From Gymnothorax reevesii (Eukaryota; Chordata; Actinopteri; Anguilliformes; Muraenidae): 64,000 nt of DNA. Under the pieces are notes generated by a model, which did not search any database, was not told the origin of the DNA, and was given only the letters and a program-made list of their open reading frames with translations. The position numbers and the translations under genes are program-made. The DNA lies in assembly GCA_029721435.1 (NCBI GenBank), contig CM056577.1, positions 116,000,219 to 116,064,218 on the forward strand, written 5' to 3'. Positions 24,288 to 34,262 of the stretch are shown here, piece by piece. Numbering within the stretch: the first letter of the stretch is position 1; each line of letters opens with the position of its first letter.

Positions 24288-24350
24288 ATTTTATTATATA
24301 TATAATATATATTTATTATATTATTAATTTATTATATATATATAATTCTT
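24288..24350. repeat. AT-rich simple repeat
   Basis: TATATA and ATTATT words fill the stretch where the neighbouring Tc1 copy loses its terminus. Confidence 0.85.
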
Positions 24351-24849
24351 ATAGAAGAATTTAAATAGATGCAAGTCATTGCTGCTCAACCATGTTCCAG
24401 GAGATGTACCGTCCAGTACAGCATCACTGCAGCCCTGACAAAGCACACATCGTTCAACATCAAGAGAGATCTAATTGAGCCGCTAATAAGTACAATCAGT
24501 TAGGTCGGAAATGAAAACCTCCGGCAGAGTAAATAGCCAGGAACAGTACAAAGGAACTCTGCTTTGGATTCACAACCTCAGTTAAACAAGAATAGGGAAG
24601 GTATTTAAGATGTAAATATAAACAGACTGATTTGTAAATTCTCATTTACCCACATTTAGTTAAAATCAGGGAAAAGATAAAATATGTAAAGTTTCATCTT
24701 TATCAACTGTATCTATTTTTGTAAATATGTGCAATTTTCAAATATGAAGTCGTCAACACGTTCCAAAATGATTGGGACAGGGGAAAAACATCTATAGCAG
24801 CTAAACAGGTGAGCCGTGGTGTTTTCAGGGACCCCCTACTATATTTATT

Positions 24850-25005
24850 TTTATTTTTTCAGCAGGATAACGCCAAGCCACACCCTGCATGTATTTCAAC
24901 AGCGAGGCTCTGTAGTCACAGAGTGCAGCCAGGACCTGTCTCTCATCAAAAATGTGTGGTGGATAATGAAGTATAAAATATGGGATCCCGTCATCTAAAG
25001 TCCTA
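24850..25005 (+). pseudogene. Short Tc1-like transposase C-terminal fragment
   Basis: The DNA reads CAGCAGGATAACGCCAAGCC (24860-24879), which encodes the Q-Q-D-N-A-K-P block containing the second catalytic aspartate, then GACCTGTCTCTCATCAAAAA where the family has S-P-I-E-N (glutamate codon changed to AAA). Around it I see no terminal repeats except a possible TTCCAAAATGATTGGGACAG (24760-24779). A small dead fragment. Confidence 0.65.
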
Positions 25006-25010
25006 TATTA

Positions 25011-26695
25011 GGAAAGAACAATTCATATCTCCAGTTCGAAATAGATGACTAGGTGTTATTAATAAGAGTGGTGATGTAACACGGCGGTGAACACGTACTT
25101 ATCCTGGCTTCATTAGAACGCGTTGATGACGTCACATTTTGTAATGTTATTTAAAAAAATGCTTACCTCGTCTCCGGGTTTTTTTTTTTTTTTTCAAATG
25201 AATACAGGTTCAAAGGGATTTGATAACTATAGTTAGCTGTTTTTATTTACATTTTACACATTGAAGTGGGGTTGTAAGTAGAGGCTCTTATCTAGATTGA
25301 AATATCCATTTATACAGCTAACTGGTCAGGACGCAACCCTAGTGGCAATAAATTATCACGCTAACTGAGGGTATGCAGGTTTATCCAATTATTACACCTA
25401 TGACAGATCACAGTATCGGCACTAAACAGGTCTTAACTTCCATTTATTCACTTCCTGTTAATCATCGCGAGTATTTTTGGTTTAAAGACACATTATCGCG
25501 GAGTCGAAAGGTCGGCAGCCCCAGTCACGGCAAACTTCTAATATAAATTCAAAGAAATGTGGACAACAGCTCCGCCTACTGGTGAGAAAAAAAGACCAAA
25601 CGCATACTCAAGCGCTGCACCTTCGAAATCATCCATTAATAATGGAAACTTAAATGCTTGATTTAATTCTACCTACGGGACGGAGCTTTCATCGGGAATT
25701 TAATCCCCTCCCTGGAATTTATTGTCAGAAGCGGAGTTCTGAGGCGACGTTGCCGTTTCGTGGTTCAGTTTGTCATCAAAGTAAGAGATGGTTGGTTGGT
25801 CGATTAGATCTATCTTGTCGTTTGAAATACAGATGGATGTGGGAAGAAATATGTCTGCAGTCTGTCACTTGCCGAGGAGATTAGTTCAAAGGGAAAGCGG
25901 CTGGCAAAGATTCAGGCCTTTTGGATCGGAGTTAAAGTCCATAATTACAGCAGGTCTATAGGCAACATAAACCTTTCATCTTGCTAAGGACTTCAATAAC
26001 CAACAGTGTATTTCGCAATTTTCGGTCATCCATATTATTTTGCCATTAATAACATATGGCAGAAGTGGTAGGCCTGTGTTGGTTGCCTAAAGTGCACGAT
26101 TACTGTGCATTTTACACACTACACACTTCATCGATTGACTGGTCTTTTAACCGCATGATGACTAAACATGTATCCATGTAATACTTTCCTCCCACAACAT
26201 TATCCGATCAGCGCAAAAAAAATTTTTTGCTCTCAGCAATATGTGCAGGTGACAGAGCAGTAATGGAAACACCATAAATTATTTGTACTGTGCCTGCTGT
26301 TTTCTTATATACAGAGGATGAGAGAGGCTTTGCCTTGGGACACTTGTGGGGTGCATTTTATTCAAAATCCTTTCCTGCCCAGCTGATGGTTTTTCCATCT
26401 GGGTCTCAGACACACTGTTATAACAGACAGGAATTTGCTTCTCCATACATTTTTACAAAGTCTAGCAACGGTCATGGCTTTGTCTCCTCTTGCAGAGTGG
26501 GTAGAGAAATGCACAGATTGTTTGCCCATTGAGTGCGGATATGTTTTTAAGCTCATTTATATCTTTGGGTATGAGTTCTAATCAATGTTGTTCCTCTTAC
26601 TGTCTCGATAAATTATTGTATCCATGGGAGATTCTGAAAGGGCTGGACACGCTTAGCTGTATCAACACTTTGAAAGTATGACACCTCATCCTGCC
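25011..26695. other. No gene seen
   Basis: A poly(T) run lies at 25179-25194. The piece at about 25235-25330 resembles a decayed LINE/SINE tail (phrases 'ggctcttatctagattgaa', 'tttatacagct'), too weak to call. Open frames at 25654-25884 and 26290-26532 are unrecognised. Confidence 0.35.
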
Positions 26696-26699
26696 ATAA

Positions 26700-26830
26700 T
26701 CGTCCATCCATTCAACCGTTATCACGCCAGCTTATTCCCAGGCAGGGGGCTGGAGCCTATCCCTGCACCATGATAGTCCACTGCAGGAATCCGTAATCAC
26801 CCTCAGATCTGAATTAGAATGCAGTTTCTT
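26700..26830 (-). repeat. Fish SINE 3' portion, reverse strand
   Basis: CATCCATTCAACCGTTATC, CAGCTTATTCCCAGGCAGGG and GGCTGGAGCCTATCCCTGC match the reverse complement of the well-known fish SINE body whose + strand copies are at 46015-46230 and 47180-49060. Only this end is kept. Confidence 0.65.
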
Positions 26831-28239
26831 GGGATACTGTGCCTAAAGCTTGCCAGCTGTGTCATTAGAGCATTCCCCTTATATCTTGCACAGGAGGATA
26901 AGCAGAAGTGTTCATTTTTGTTGCATAGTGCAGTGGATATATGTGTAATGGAATGGAGTGGAGTATGTACATTGGCGACACACTCATACACATGACCCCC
27001 GCCTAAGCTCTCTGTGATGTCATGAGGGTGCAGGAAAATCAAAAATTCTAGGAAATTAAGGGAAAAGGAACTCTTTCACATCCTAGTGATAGCCTGTGGG
27101 CCGAGGGGGGCAAGATAGCAAGATAGGGGGAAAAAAGGGGGTCTCCATTTCCCAAACAATACACCCCTGTCTATCATAGGTTCGTCAGTGGGGCAGCGCA
27201 CAGACAGAGCTTCTGTACGGCAGCCAAATGCCGTCCCTTACGCCTCCCCCCGTCGGATGGGTGTAGCTGTCATTGCTTTGAAAGAAGTCATATGTGAGTC
27301 ATATTTGCTTCGTGTACATATTACATTACAAACAACAAAAAGAGGAGGGCTCCATTGTGGGCCATTGTCTCTGGCTCCATTATGTGACACGGTATTCCAT
27401 CAAAATCAAAGTTCAGCTGAATGCAGCTGATCACATGACCTTACGGGAGAAGAGCGCGGTACGATGGAGTCGCAGGGCTCAGTGAAAGACCAAAAGACTT
27501 CAAAGTACGCCTCCAAGCCTCTTTGAAGTTCCCTCAGCTTCAGTAGCCTGCAGTTGTCATCTCAGACTTCTAATAGACGGACTGTACAGTGTTCTGTCAC
27601 TGCCATGGTAACGCTGGACTGCAAACCAAACAGAAGCCCTTTCCTGATTTGTAGTGTAATTCATGTGTGTCTGTATGTACATTACCCTCCACTAATATAG
27701 GCTGGCTTGGTAAATATAGTCGAAGAAGGCTATGAAAAAATATGATTGTTATTAATCCTTCTTTTTCCAAATCTAATAAGTATATTAAGATATATTTTAA
27801 AAAAATAATTGAAGGAAAGAACTATACTTATCTGAGAATAAATACTTCCCCCAAAAGTGTTTGCCGGAATCACTGGCTCCCCAAGAAAATCTTATAGGAA
27901 CAATCTAATTGAAGCATATTCTCGCGGTTCACTTCTTTTGAAGGTCAACAGAAAGATTAGGACAAGTTAAATCGTCATCTACGACTGCCTGGGGCAAAAC
28001 GGTCACCCATGACTGCCTGGGGTTTCTCTGGGATGTAAATACGAGGTGACCCACCAATCAGTTTCTCTCAGGCATCCATCACCATGACTCAGACAACAAA
28101 ATAAAGCAGTGATGTGTGACAGGAGGCTGTTGGGCTACATAAATTGAACACTGGTTTGAAGAAAATAAAATATTAATGAAAATGAAAAACTCCCATTTTG
28201 ACTCTTGAGGTAATAATGCTGTTACCTCTCAATATGAAG
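26831..28239. other. No gene seen
   Basis: No exon supported. Open frames at 27188-27485 on the + strand are unrecognised. The sequence near 27060-27200 is G-rich. Confidence 0.4.
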
Positions 28240-29500
28240 TCCGAAGAGATGTCACTGTTGCTGGATCAAGCAAGCATTATGCTGAAATACACAAACATAT
28301 ACACATATATATGTATAAAACCAGCAGAGAAATAGTGAAAACATATTGTGTGGCCAAATCACCGAATTGGTGCATTCCTAGAAAGATTGAATATGCTGGT
28401 GAGCTCTGGAACACCAAAAGACCTGGAAGTCCACGGATAACAACAGTGTTGAGTGAAAGGATGATTTTCCTGGAGAAGACAGTTGGATGACAGCAGATGC
28501 CTATCTTAAGGACACTTTCCAGGAGATTGGCCTATCCGAGTCAATGACAACAATCAAGTGAGTGCCTCACCAGAGTAAATACAGAGGGTTTAAAGGAGCT
28601 GTATCTCCATTATTGCACAAGCACAAAACATACGTCCCAAGAAAGTGAATTTGCTCGACTGCAAGTCACAATCTGATTCCATCTTTGCCAATCCATCTTT
28701 GTTTTGCATAGTATTTATATATTTTAGTTACTCCGGCATTTTGCTTTTTATATAAAGGAGCTTTCTACAGAAATTTGGGGATTCAAGCTACAATATTAAG
28801 CTTTAGCTAAGGGATATAAAGAATATACACTGACTGCCATCTCCTATAATCATGGGAGAAGTAAAATACCTCCTTCTTCTGTAGAGATCTTTTTTTGGGA
28901 TTTTTTCCTTTATTTTGATCGATATACAGTCGAGAGTGACAGGAAAGTTGGGGAGAAAAATGGGGGAAGACATCGAGCTGGAATCGAACCCGGGTTGCCG
29001 CGGGAAAGACATAGCCTTAATGGCGCACGTGCCTAGACCAAAGAGCCACCAGGTCACATCTTCTTCCTCTTTGATTACTGGGGGTGGCAAACCAGTTTTC
29101 ATTATTCCTATCCTTTGGCTAAAACTTAACATAGCACTTTGAATCCCCAAATTTGCATTGAAAACTCCTAAATATAAAAAGCATAATACCCGTGTAAGGA
29201 AAATATATAAATACAATGCAAAACGATGATGGATTTGCAAGGATAGAAGTCGATTTGGACTTGCAGTTAAGCAGATTATGAACATGCGGTGTAATAGTGA
29301 CACAGCTTCTTCAACATAATGCCTCAAAAACAGTAAATTTGCTCAAGGCCATCCACAAATGTCTGCATAATTATGGGGCTGTATCCTACTGAAACAAAAT
29401 GATGGAAAGGGAAAATATGAGGAGGGGAAGAAACTGCCCATGATCCGGAACATACCACCGCAGTCAGCTGTGAAACATGGTGATGTGTCGGCATAAGCTC
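28240..29500 (+). mobile_element. Tc1-like fragment (local family A) split by a foldback element
   Basis: The first part (28240-28594) has GGTGAGCTCTGGAACACC, AAAAGACCTGGAAGTCCACGG and CCAGAGTAAATACAGAGGGT, in the order found in family A (compare 38320-38530). The second part (29318-29490) resumes with GCCTCAAAAACAG and later GAAGAAACTGCCCATGATCCG and ACATACCACC. Both termini are absent. The interruption at 28595-29317 is an inverted-repeat element. Confidence 0.75.
28595..29317. mobile_element. Foldback element with a tRNA-like B box in its core
   Basis: Arms of roughly 150-200 bases are inverted copies: CTGCAAGTCACAATCTGATT (from 28660) matches the reverse complement of the sequence around 29250-29270, and AAATTTGGGGATTCAAG (28770-28786) mirrors TTTGAATCCCCAAATTTG (29138-29155). 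The core (28925-29062) contains GGAATCGAACCCGGGTTGCC, the reverse of a GGTTCGATTCC B box, so a tRNA-derived SINE-like piece lies in the loop. The 174-residue open frame on the reverse strand here is a by-product. Confidence 0.72.
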
Positions 29501-30086
29501 ACGTGGTCAGCCTTCAGACGGTTGAATAAATTGATTGACATACTGTATGTCTGTGTTGTGTTCTCAGTTCTTCATGTGCATCCAGTTTTGACAAAACTGT
29601 AGACATAAGACAAAAAGACCCCCCAAGTGTTATTAAAAGGGAAATTCCCCATTTACACTCATGCACATAAAAAATGCAACACTCAGTGATTGTTAATATT
29701 TTTTTCAGCATCAGTAGATCTGTATTGCCTGCTGCCATTCAGAGGATTTCAATCTGCTCAATACAAACTTGTGGAAATACTAAGTGTTCTGTGGCATAAT
29801 TCCCAAGTCCAAATTTAAATATATTTCTTAAAATTTCGAAAATTTCCACATGTTGCGTTTTTTAGGTGCATGGATATATATCCTGCCTCAGTATACTGGA
29901 AAGGTTTGGCCATCTGGAATATTAATCCATGTATGAATAATGCGACTGAATTCAGTGCAACAGTACCTACCCCAGTCAGTAATGGAGTTTTTTTTTTTTT
30001 TTTGGGCAACTCATAGGTACATCATCACAACGCATCTGTGAGTCTGTGTGTCAATATTTATATTTTATCTCACAAATTTTTCAGGT

Positions 30087-30119
<33 letters not shown>

Positions 30120-30359
30120 AACTGTGGAAATTGAACGGCAATACAAACAGTACCTGTTCAAAATGTAAGTTTAAAAAAAAACTCAAATTTCCTAGGGATA
30201 AAGGCTGGAAAGAAATTCAAATCCCTGTGTAACAGATCTCCGTGCCAATCTTTCATACCCCCGTCATATCCAACTGTATCCATTGAAACGCACGTTTGGT
30301 GTGTACTCACCTTTAAGACAACACTTGCCTTTAAACACAATGTAAAAAAAAAAAAGCCA
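29501..30359. other. No gene seen upstream of tmem170b; contains microsatellite
   Basis: A poly(T) run lies at 29988-30003 and an AC run at 30088-30117. The rest is AT-rich. I see no exon. The segment next to 30360 would be the proximal upstream region of tmem170b. Confidence 0.45.
30088..30117. repeat. (CA)15 microsatellite
   Basis: Pure CA/AC run. Confidence 0.96.
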
Positions 30360-30406
30360 GAGCTTCGTCGGCGGACAGTGTGCGCTGCGCTCTCCTCGCA
30401 CTCACC

Positions 30407-30502
30407 ATGGCTCCGAACCCGCTACTGCTACAGCAGAATCAGGACAGAGAAGACGAGCCACTGGCCCTTCCCTTCGCCATCCAAAGACGACCGCCGAGCT
30501 GA
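30407..30502 (+). CDS. Upstream ORF in the tmem170b leader, 31 codons, optimal Kozak
   Basis: The ATG lies in CTCACCATGGC, a textbook Kozak context (A at -3, G at +4), and opens a 31-residue frame (MAPNPLLLQQNQ...RRPPS) that ends at TGA 30500-30502. The main tmem170b start at 30636 has only a moderate context (G at -3, A at +4). If the transcript begins upstream of 30407, ribosomes should read this first and reinitiate. No homology for the peptide is recognised. A second upstream ATG at 30378 opens a longer, weaker frame ending at 30563. Confidence 0.35.
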   Translation: MAPNPLLLQQNQDREDEPLALPFAIQRRPPS

Positions 30503-30635
30503 GGCAGCGGCTCCAATAGAGGGGGGCGCCCCGAGGATGAAACGTCCTTCTGTCGCCTCCTAGATGTCTTCTCCGAGACCCTCGTACAGTAATTTGACAA
30601 AGGGGGGTGCGACCCGGCGCGGCGGTGGGAGAGAC

Positions 30636-30726
30636 ATGAGCCGGGATTACACCATCAATCTGTCGGTGCGACAGGTTTTGGGTCTGTGGGTCCAGGGCTC
30701 GGTACCCACTCTTCAGCATTTCGCAG
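30636..30726 (+). CDS. tmem170b: tmem170b coding exon 1 (N-terminal segment)
   Basis: The exon encodes residues 1-30 (MSRDYTINLSVRQVLGLW... ending QHFA) and the first base of codon 31. INLSVRQVLGLW is the conserved N-terminal signature of TMEM170B (INLSVQQVLSLW in mammals), predicted to lie outside the membrane core before the first helix. The donor is GCAG|GTACGA. I chose the ATG at 30636 because homology begins within a few residues of it and its context is acceptable. An in-frame ATG at 30564 would add 24 Ser/Gly/Arg-rich residues and has a poor context (T at -3), so it is less likely, but it cannot be excluded. Confidence 0.9.
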
Positions 30727-31689
30727 GTACGAGGGGGCGACTGGGAGTTGCCGGGGTGTTCGACTCAGGGTTGCGGGGCGTAATCTCACGAAGCGCTGAA
30801 GCTCCCTTGCCGGTCACCGTCTTGGCCTGATTGCCAGATTAAAGGGGACATGTGATGCTGTGGAATCCATTTTTAAAGGGGCAGGAAAAGCTACTGTATT
30901 TATGTCTCTAATCGCTCCGCCGCTGCCGGAGGAGTGTATGCCGAGAATCTCATGCGTTTTGCCAGCTGGCGCGACCTGCCTGTCCGGGGAAAAAAAATTA
31001 ACAGTTGATCGTAAATACTACCGAATAGGATGCAGAAATCTTGCGCACGGAGTTAAGTAGCCTTATCTGTTTTTGGCTTTGTAATTAGCTGGTTATATCG
31101 TAAGAGTTTGGCCGGTGTAGCTTTGCCAGCGATTATAATGGAACCTCAGCTTATGACCACAGATAAATCCATCTCCTTTTGTCTGTCTGAATTAATTTAG
31201 CGCCGATGGGTTGTGTAAATTTCCACGAGTGAGATGAGCTTCCTTTCTGCTGCTCTCTTCCGCTGAATGTGCCCCTCAAGATCTGTGCAGCTGAAGAAGT
31301 AATACTATTTTAAGTGATTTACATTATTTTCTAGAAATGGGGCGTGTATGCTGGTTATGACATTGCACAGGCGTCGCCGCTCAGATGGCAACGTGCGCTT
31401 GCAATGATCCGCTGAGTGGCATCACATTATACGCAAGACTCCATGAGTATGACTTAGATGCGCGTGGATACGCGCGTTCAGGTGAGTTACAGGCGATCAT
31501 AATTGATCCTCGTCGATGCCGGTGGAGATGCTCGCTTGATATGATGCTAGATTAGTGGACAGTTGTAGTCCTTTGCTATAGGACATGAATCAGCGGCTGG
31601 CCGCAACCAAGCATCTAAAGAAAACCCCTCTTTGAGCTCAATGTATCAGCAAAAATAGACAATTAGGCCTTATCCTGTTTGCATACTTG

Positions 31690-33497
31690 TAGGGGTGGCC
31701 AACTCTGGTCCTTGAGGGTCATGGATGAGCTGGTTTTCAATTTCACCGCCCAGTTTCAACCTTAAACCAGGTGTGGTCAGTTTAACCAACCTCTGTAATT
31801 GATCAATCAAGTGCCAAGACACTGAAAAACAGAAGATTATGGGTTATTCCATGCTAAGTGGAAACACTTAAGGTACCTTTTGGGCCATCATGGTCTCAGA
31901 TTTTTCTCTAACTGTGTATATTTGTTCATTTGAACACAAATGATGGGTATCACCAATTTTTTCACAAACGGCCCACTGTTATGGATTTTATGGGCCTCTG
32001 AAAAAATAGCCTGTTGGCGCTTTTCAAAACATGCTGTAGAAAAAGTCTTCTATCTTTGATTCTATGACAGATACAGATCTGGAGGGTGGCTTGATCCTTG
32101 ACATGAACCTTACTCTAGGCTGACAATCTTAAAGGTTGCTTGTATCAGTGGTGAATACCATGGAAATTAAGGTCAAAGAGCCCAAGTTTAAGGGCCTGGC
32201 TCGCTCCCGGGGGAAAGTTGCACTGACACCACTTTACCTGAATTACACTGCTATGGGCCAGAAATCCAGTATATCGTCTTGTTTCCCACCAAAAAGCTGG
32301 CCTAAGGTTGTAAAAATCATTGTTTTTCTTTGCATTGAAATGTACATGGCAGTGTACTACTATGTGCTGGAAATGAAGAAACCCGCTTGAACATCGTGTG
32401 GGTCACTTTATTTGAGCTGAAAACCTGATATTGATATTCTTTGCAATTATGTTAGGGTCATCCCATGCCAAGTGGAAAAACACCTCGGCCATCTTAGTCT
32501 TGGATTTTACTTTTACTTTGTCTATTTGTTCATTTTGGCCTATATAATGGATATATCTGATATTTTTTGTGAACTGCCCTCTGGTATTGCTTTTATGAAT
32601 CTCTGAAAAAGTGCCCTGTAGGGGGCGCTTTTCAAAATATGCTATGGGAAAACCCTCATATCTCTGGGCCTTTTACTGATGCAGGTCTGGGGTTTGGATG
32701 GATTTGTAATATGAGGCTTCCTCTAGCACCACCAGCATTTACAATGGTTGTATCTGTTCTTTTTTCCATGCAAACTGTGATTGGTCAAATTTGAGATTTT
32801 TCACTTTTTGTGTCTGTTTTTGTGGTGAAAAAGGCCTGTATACTGGACCAATGGTGAGTTCCAGTATAATTCAGGTCACCTGACATGCAACAGGTGCAAA
32901 TTCATAATGGTACAACCTTTCCCCGGGGATGGACAAACCCCTTTAACTTGTCTTTTTCTGTTGTAACCAACTTTGAAAGGGTTAATCTGATAAACTATGA
33001 TGTTCTGATTTATTTTTTTAATAAAAGTGTCAACGATGTGAAATAAAAAGTTTCTTTTGTCGCTTCCTCAGTATCACCAGTAATTGGTGAGTAATAAGGG
33101 TCAAAGAAGTGGAAAAAATCTCAAATTTGCCCAACGACAAACACGGTTTCCATGGAAACAAGAACATATATAACCATTGTAAATGACCGTGATGCTAGAG
33201 GAAGCCTCATATTACAAATCCATCCAAACCCCATACTAGTATCAGTAATATGGCCAGAGATACAAGGGTTTTTCTGCATGATGTTTCGAGAAGCGCCCCC
33301 TACAGGGCATTTCTTCAAAGGTCCATAAAATCCAATACCAGAGGGCAGTTTGCGAATTAGAGACATCCATTATTTGGCCAAAATGAAATATAGACGAAGT
33401 AAAAGTAAAATCCAAGACCATGATGGCCCAGGTGCGTCTCCACTTGGCATGGAATGACCCTTCTGTCGCTCTCCAGGACCCGGGTTGACCACCTCTG
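31690..33497. mobile_element. hAT-like miniature element split by a later insertion
   Basis: The left end TAGGGGTGGCCAACTCTGG (31690-31708) and the right end CCCGGGTTGACCACCTCTG (33479-33497) are imperfect inverted repeats of the CAGGGGTGGCCAAC type. The interior kept on the left includes GAACACAGTT-like SINE-free sequence ending at ACTGAAAAACAGAAG (about 31837). What lies between 31842 and 33465 is a different element. The 8-base flanks do not clearly match, so the hAT assignment rests on the termini. Confidence 0.6.
31842..33465. mobile_element. Long inverted-repeat element with one arm duplicated
   Basis: Three copies of a roughly 350-base module are present: 31842-32120 and 32456-32805 in direct orientation, and 33108-33465 inverted. 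Each copy starts at an end reading like GGGTCATTCCATGCCAAGTGG (here GGGTTATTCCATGCTAAGTGG, GGGTCATCCCATGCCAAGTGG and CCACTTGGCATGGAATGACCC), and keeps the phrases 'ccctgtagggggcgcttttc' and 'ggtctgggg-ttggatgg'. A third segment at 32121-32455 is unrelated. No transposase frame is seen. Probably a non-autonomous DNA transposon with long terminal repeats and an internal tandem duplication or nested second copy. Confidence 0.7.
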
Positions 33498-33606
33498 GAA
33501 TATTATCAATTCCATGGTGTGAACAAAGGATGAGTAATTGGTTCTATATGAGTAATTGGTTCTATCTTCCATCAGTGAGTGATAGAAGGTAGTGATTTAT
33601 CTAAGG

Positions 33607-33809
33607 CGGGGGTGGGGAACATTTTCCAGAAGGGCCGGTGTGGGTGCAGGCTTTCGTTCCAACCAGGTAATTACACACCTGATTCTACTAATTAAGGTCC
33701 TTCACAAAGATTCCAGAGGGTGATTAGCAGAATCAGGTGTGTAGCTGCTTGGTTGGAATGAGAGCCTGCACCCACACCGGCCCATTCTGGAAAAGGTTTC
33801 CTACCCCTG
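33607..33809. mobile_element. hAT miniature element, 203 bp, perfect 8-bp duplication
   Basis: The left end CGGGGGTGGGGAACATTTTCC and the right end GGAAAAGGTTTCCTACCCCTG form inverted repeats, and most of the remaining length also folds back (GGGCCGGTGTGGGTGCAGGC against GCCTGCACCCACACCGGCCC). ATCTAAGG flanks both sides exactly (33599-33606 and 33810-33817). No coding capacity. Confidence 0.92.
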
Positions 33810-34262
33810 ATCTAAGGAGATGCTTTCGGTGGATGAATGCCCACTCGAAAGCCAACGAGAGAGTCAGGTGTGGAGTTTAGTGGCAGACATGGCCATCAAC
33901 ATTTTGACTGTGCAATGTCTATCAGGTCAAAAAAAAAAAAAAACATTTGTAAAGCTGGATTTCTGTGTGACCTACATAATTGCCATGAGTGTAACCCAGA
34001 ACTGTTCTTCACCGCAGTCCTTTTTCCAGATTTTGGAAGGTTTTACTCTGTATAGTTAGGTAGCTGATCCTACTTTGTCAATCTGGACTCTGATGTTTAT
34101 TTCCAGGATCTGTGTCAAAATATTATCTGTGTTTATGCCCTGTGTGTGTCTGTGTCCTGTGTGTAAATACTGTCTGTGTGTTTGTGTTTTCTGTCTACAT
34201 ACAATGTGTGTTTTCTGTGTAATGTGTGTCCATGCATTGTCTCCGTTGTCTGACTATATATA

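Larger units (their letters stand above)
22568..24288 (-). mobile_element. Tc1-like transposon, truncated reverse-strand copy (local family C)
   Basis: The right-type terminus CAACCCCAATTCCGAAATAG starts at 22568 after a TA. The same family is present complete at 47275-48884, and the two align throughout in opposite orientation. In this copy the far terminus is missing: homology stops near 24288 at an AT-rich tract (24285-24350). A 280-bp unrelated element sits inside at 23580-23859. The transposase reads on the reverse strand and is broken. Confidence 0.88.
30360..30845 (+). promoter_or_regulatory. tmem170b: CpG-rich promoter / 5' UTR region of tmem170b
   Basis: This is one of the densest CpG patches in the window and it encloses the first coding exon. 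CpG-rich segments over first exons are usual vertebrate promoters. No TATA box is obvious. The transcription start cannot be fixed from sequence; a position upstream of the ATG at 30407 would place a well-matched upstream ORF in the leader. Confidence 0.65.

Noticed and set aside
28803..29327. 174-residue reverse-strand open frame
   Set aside because: It lies wholly within a foldback element with a SINE-like core. It contains no domain and spans the inverted arms.
30564..30635. 24-residue N-terminal extension of tmem170b
   Set aside because: The upstream ATG has a weak context (T at -3), and similarity to TMEM170B begins only after the ATG at 30636.
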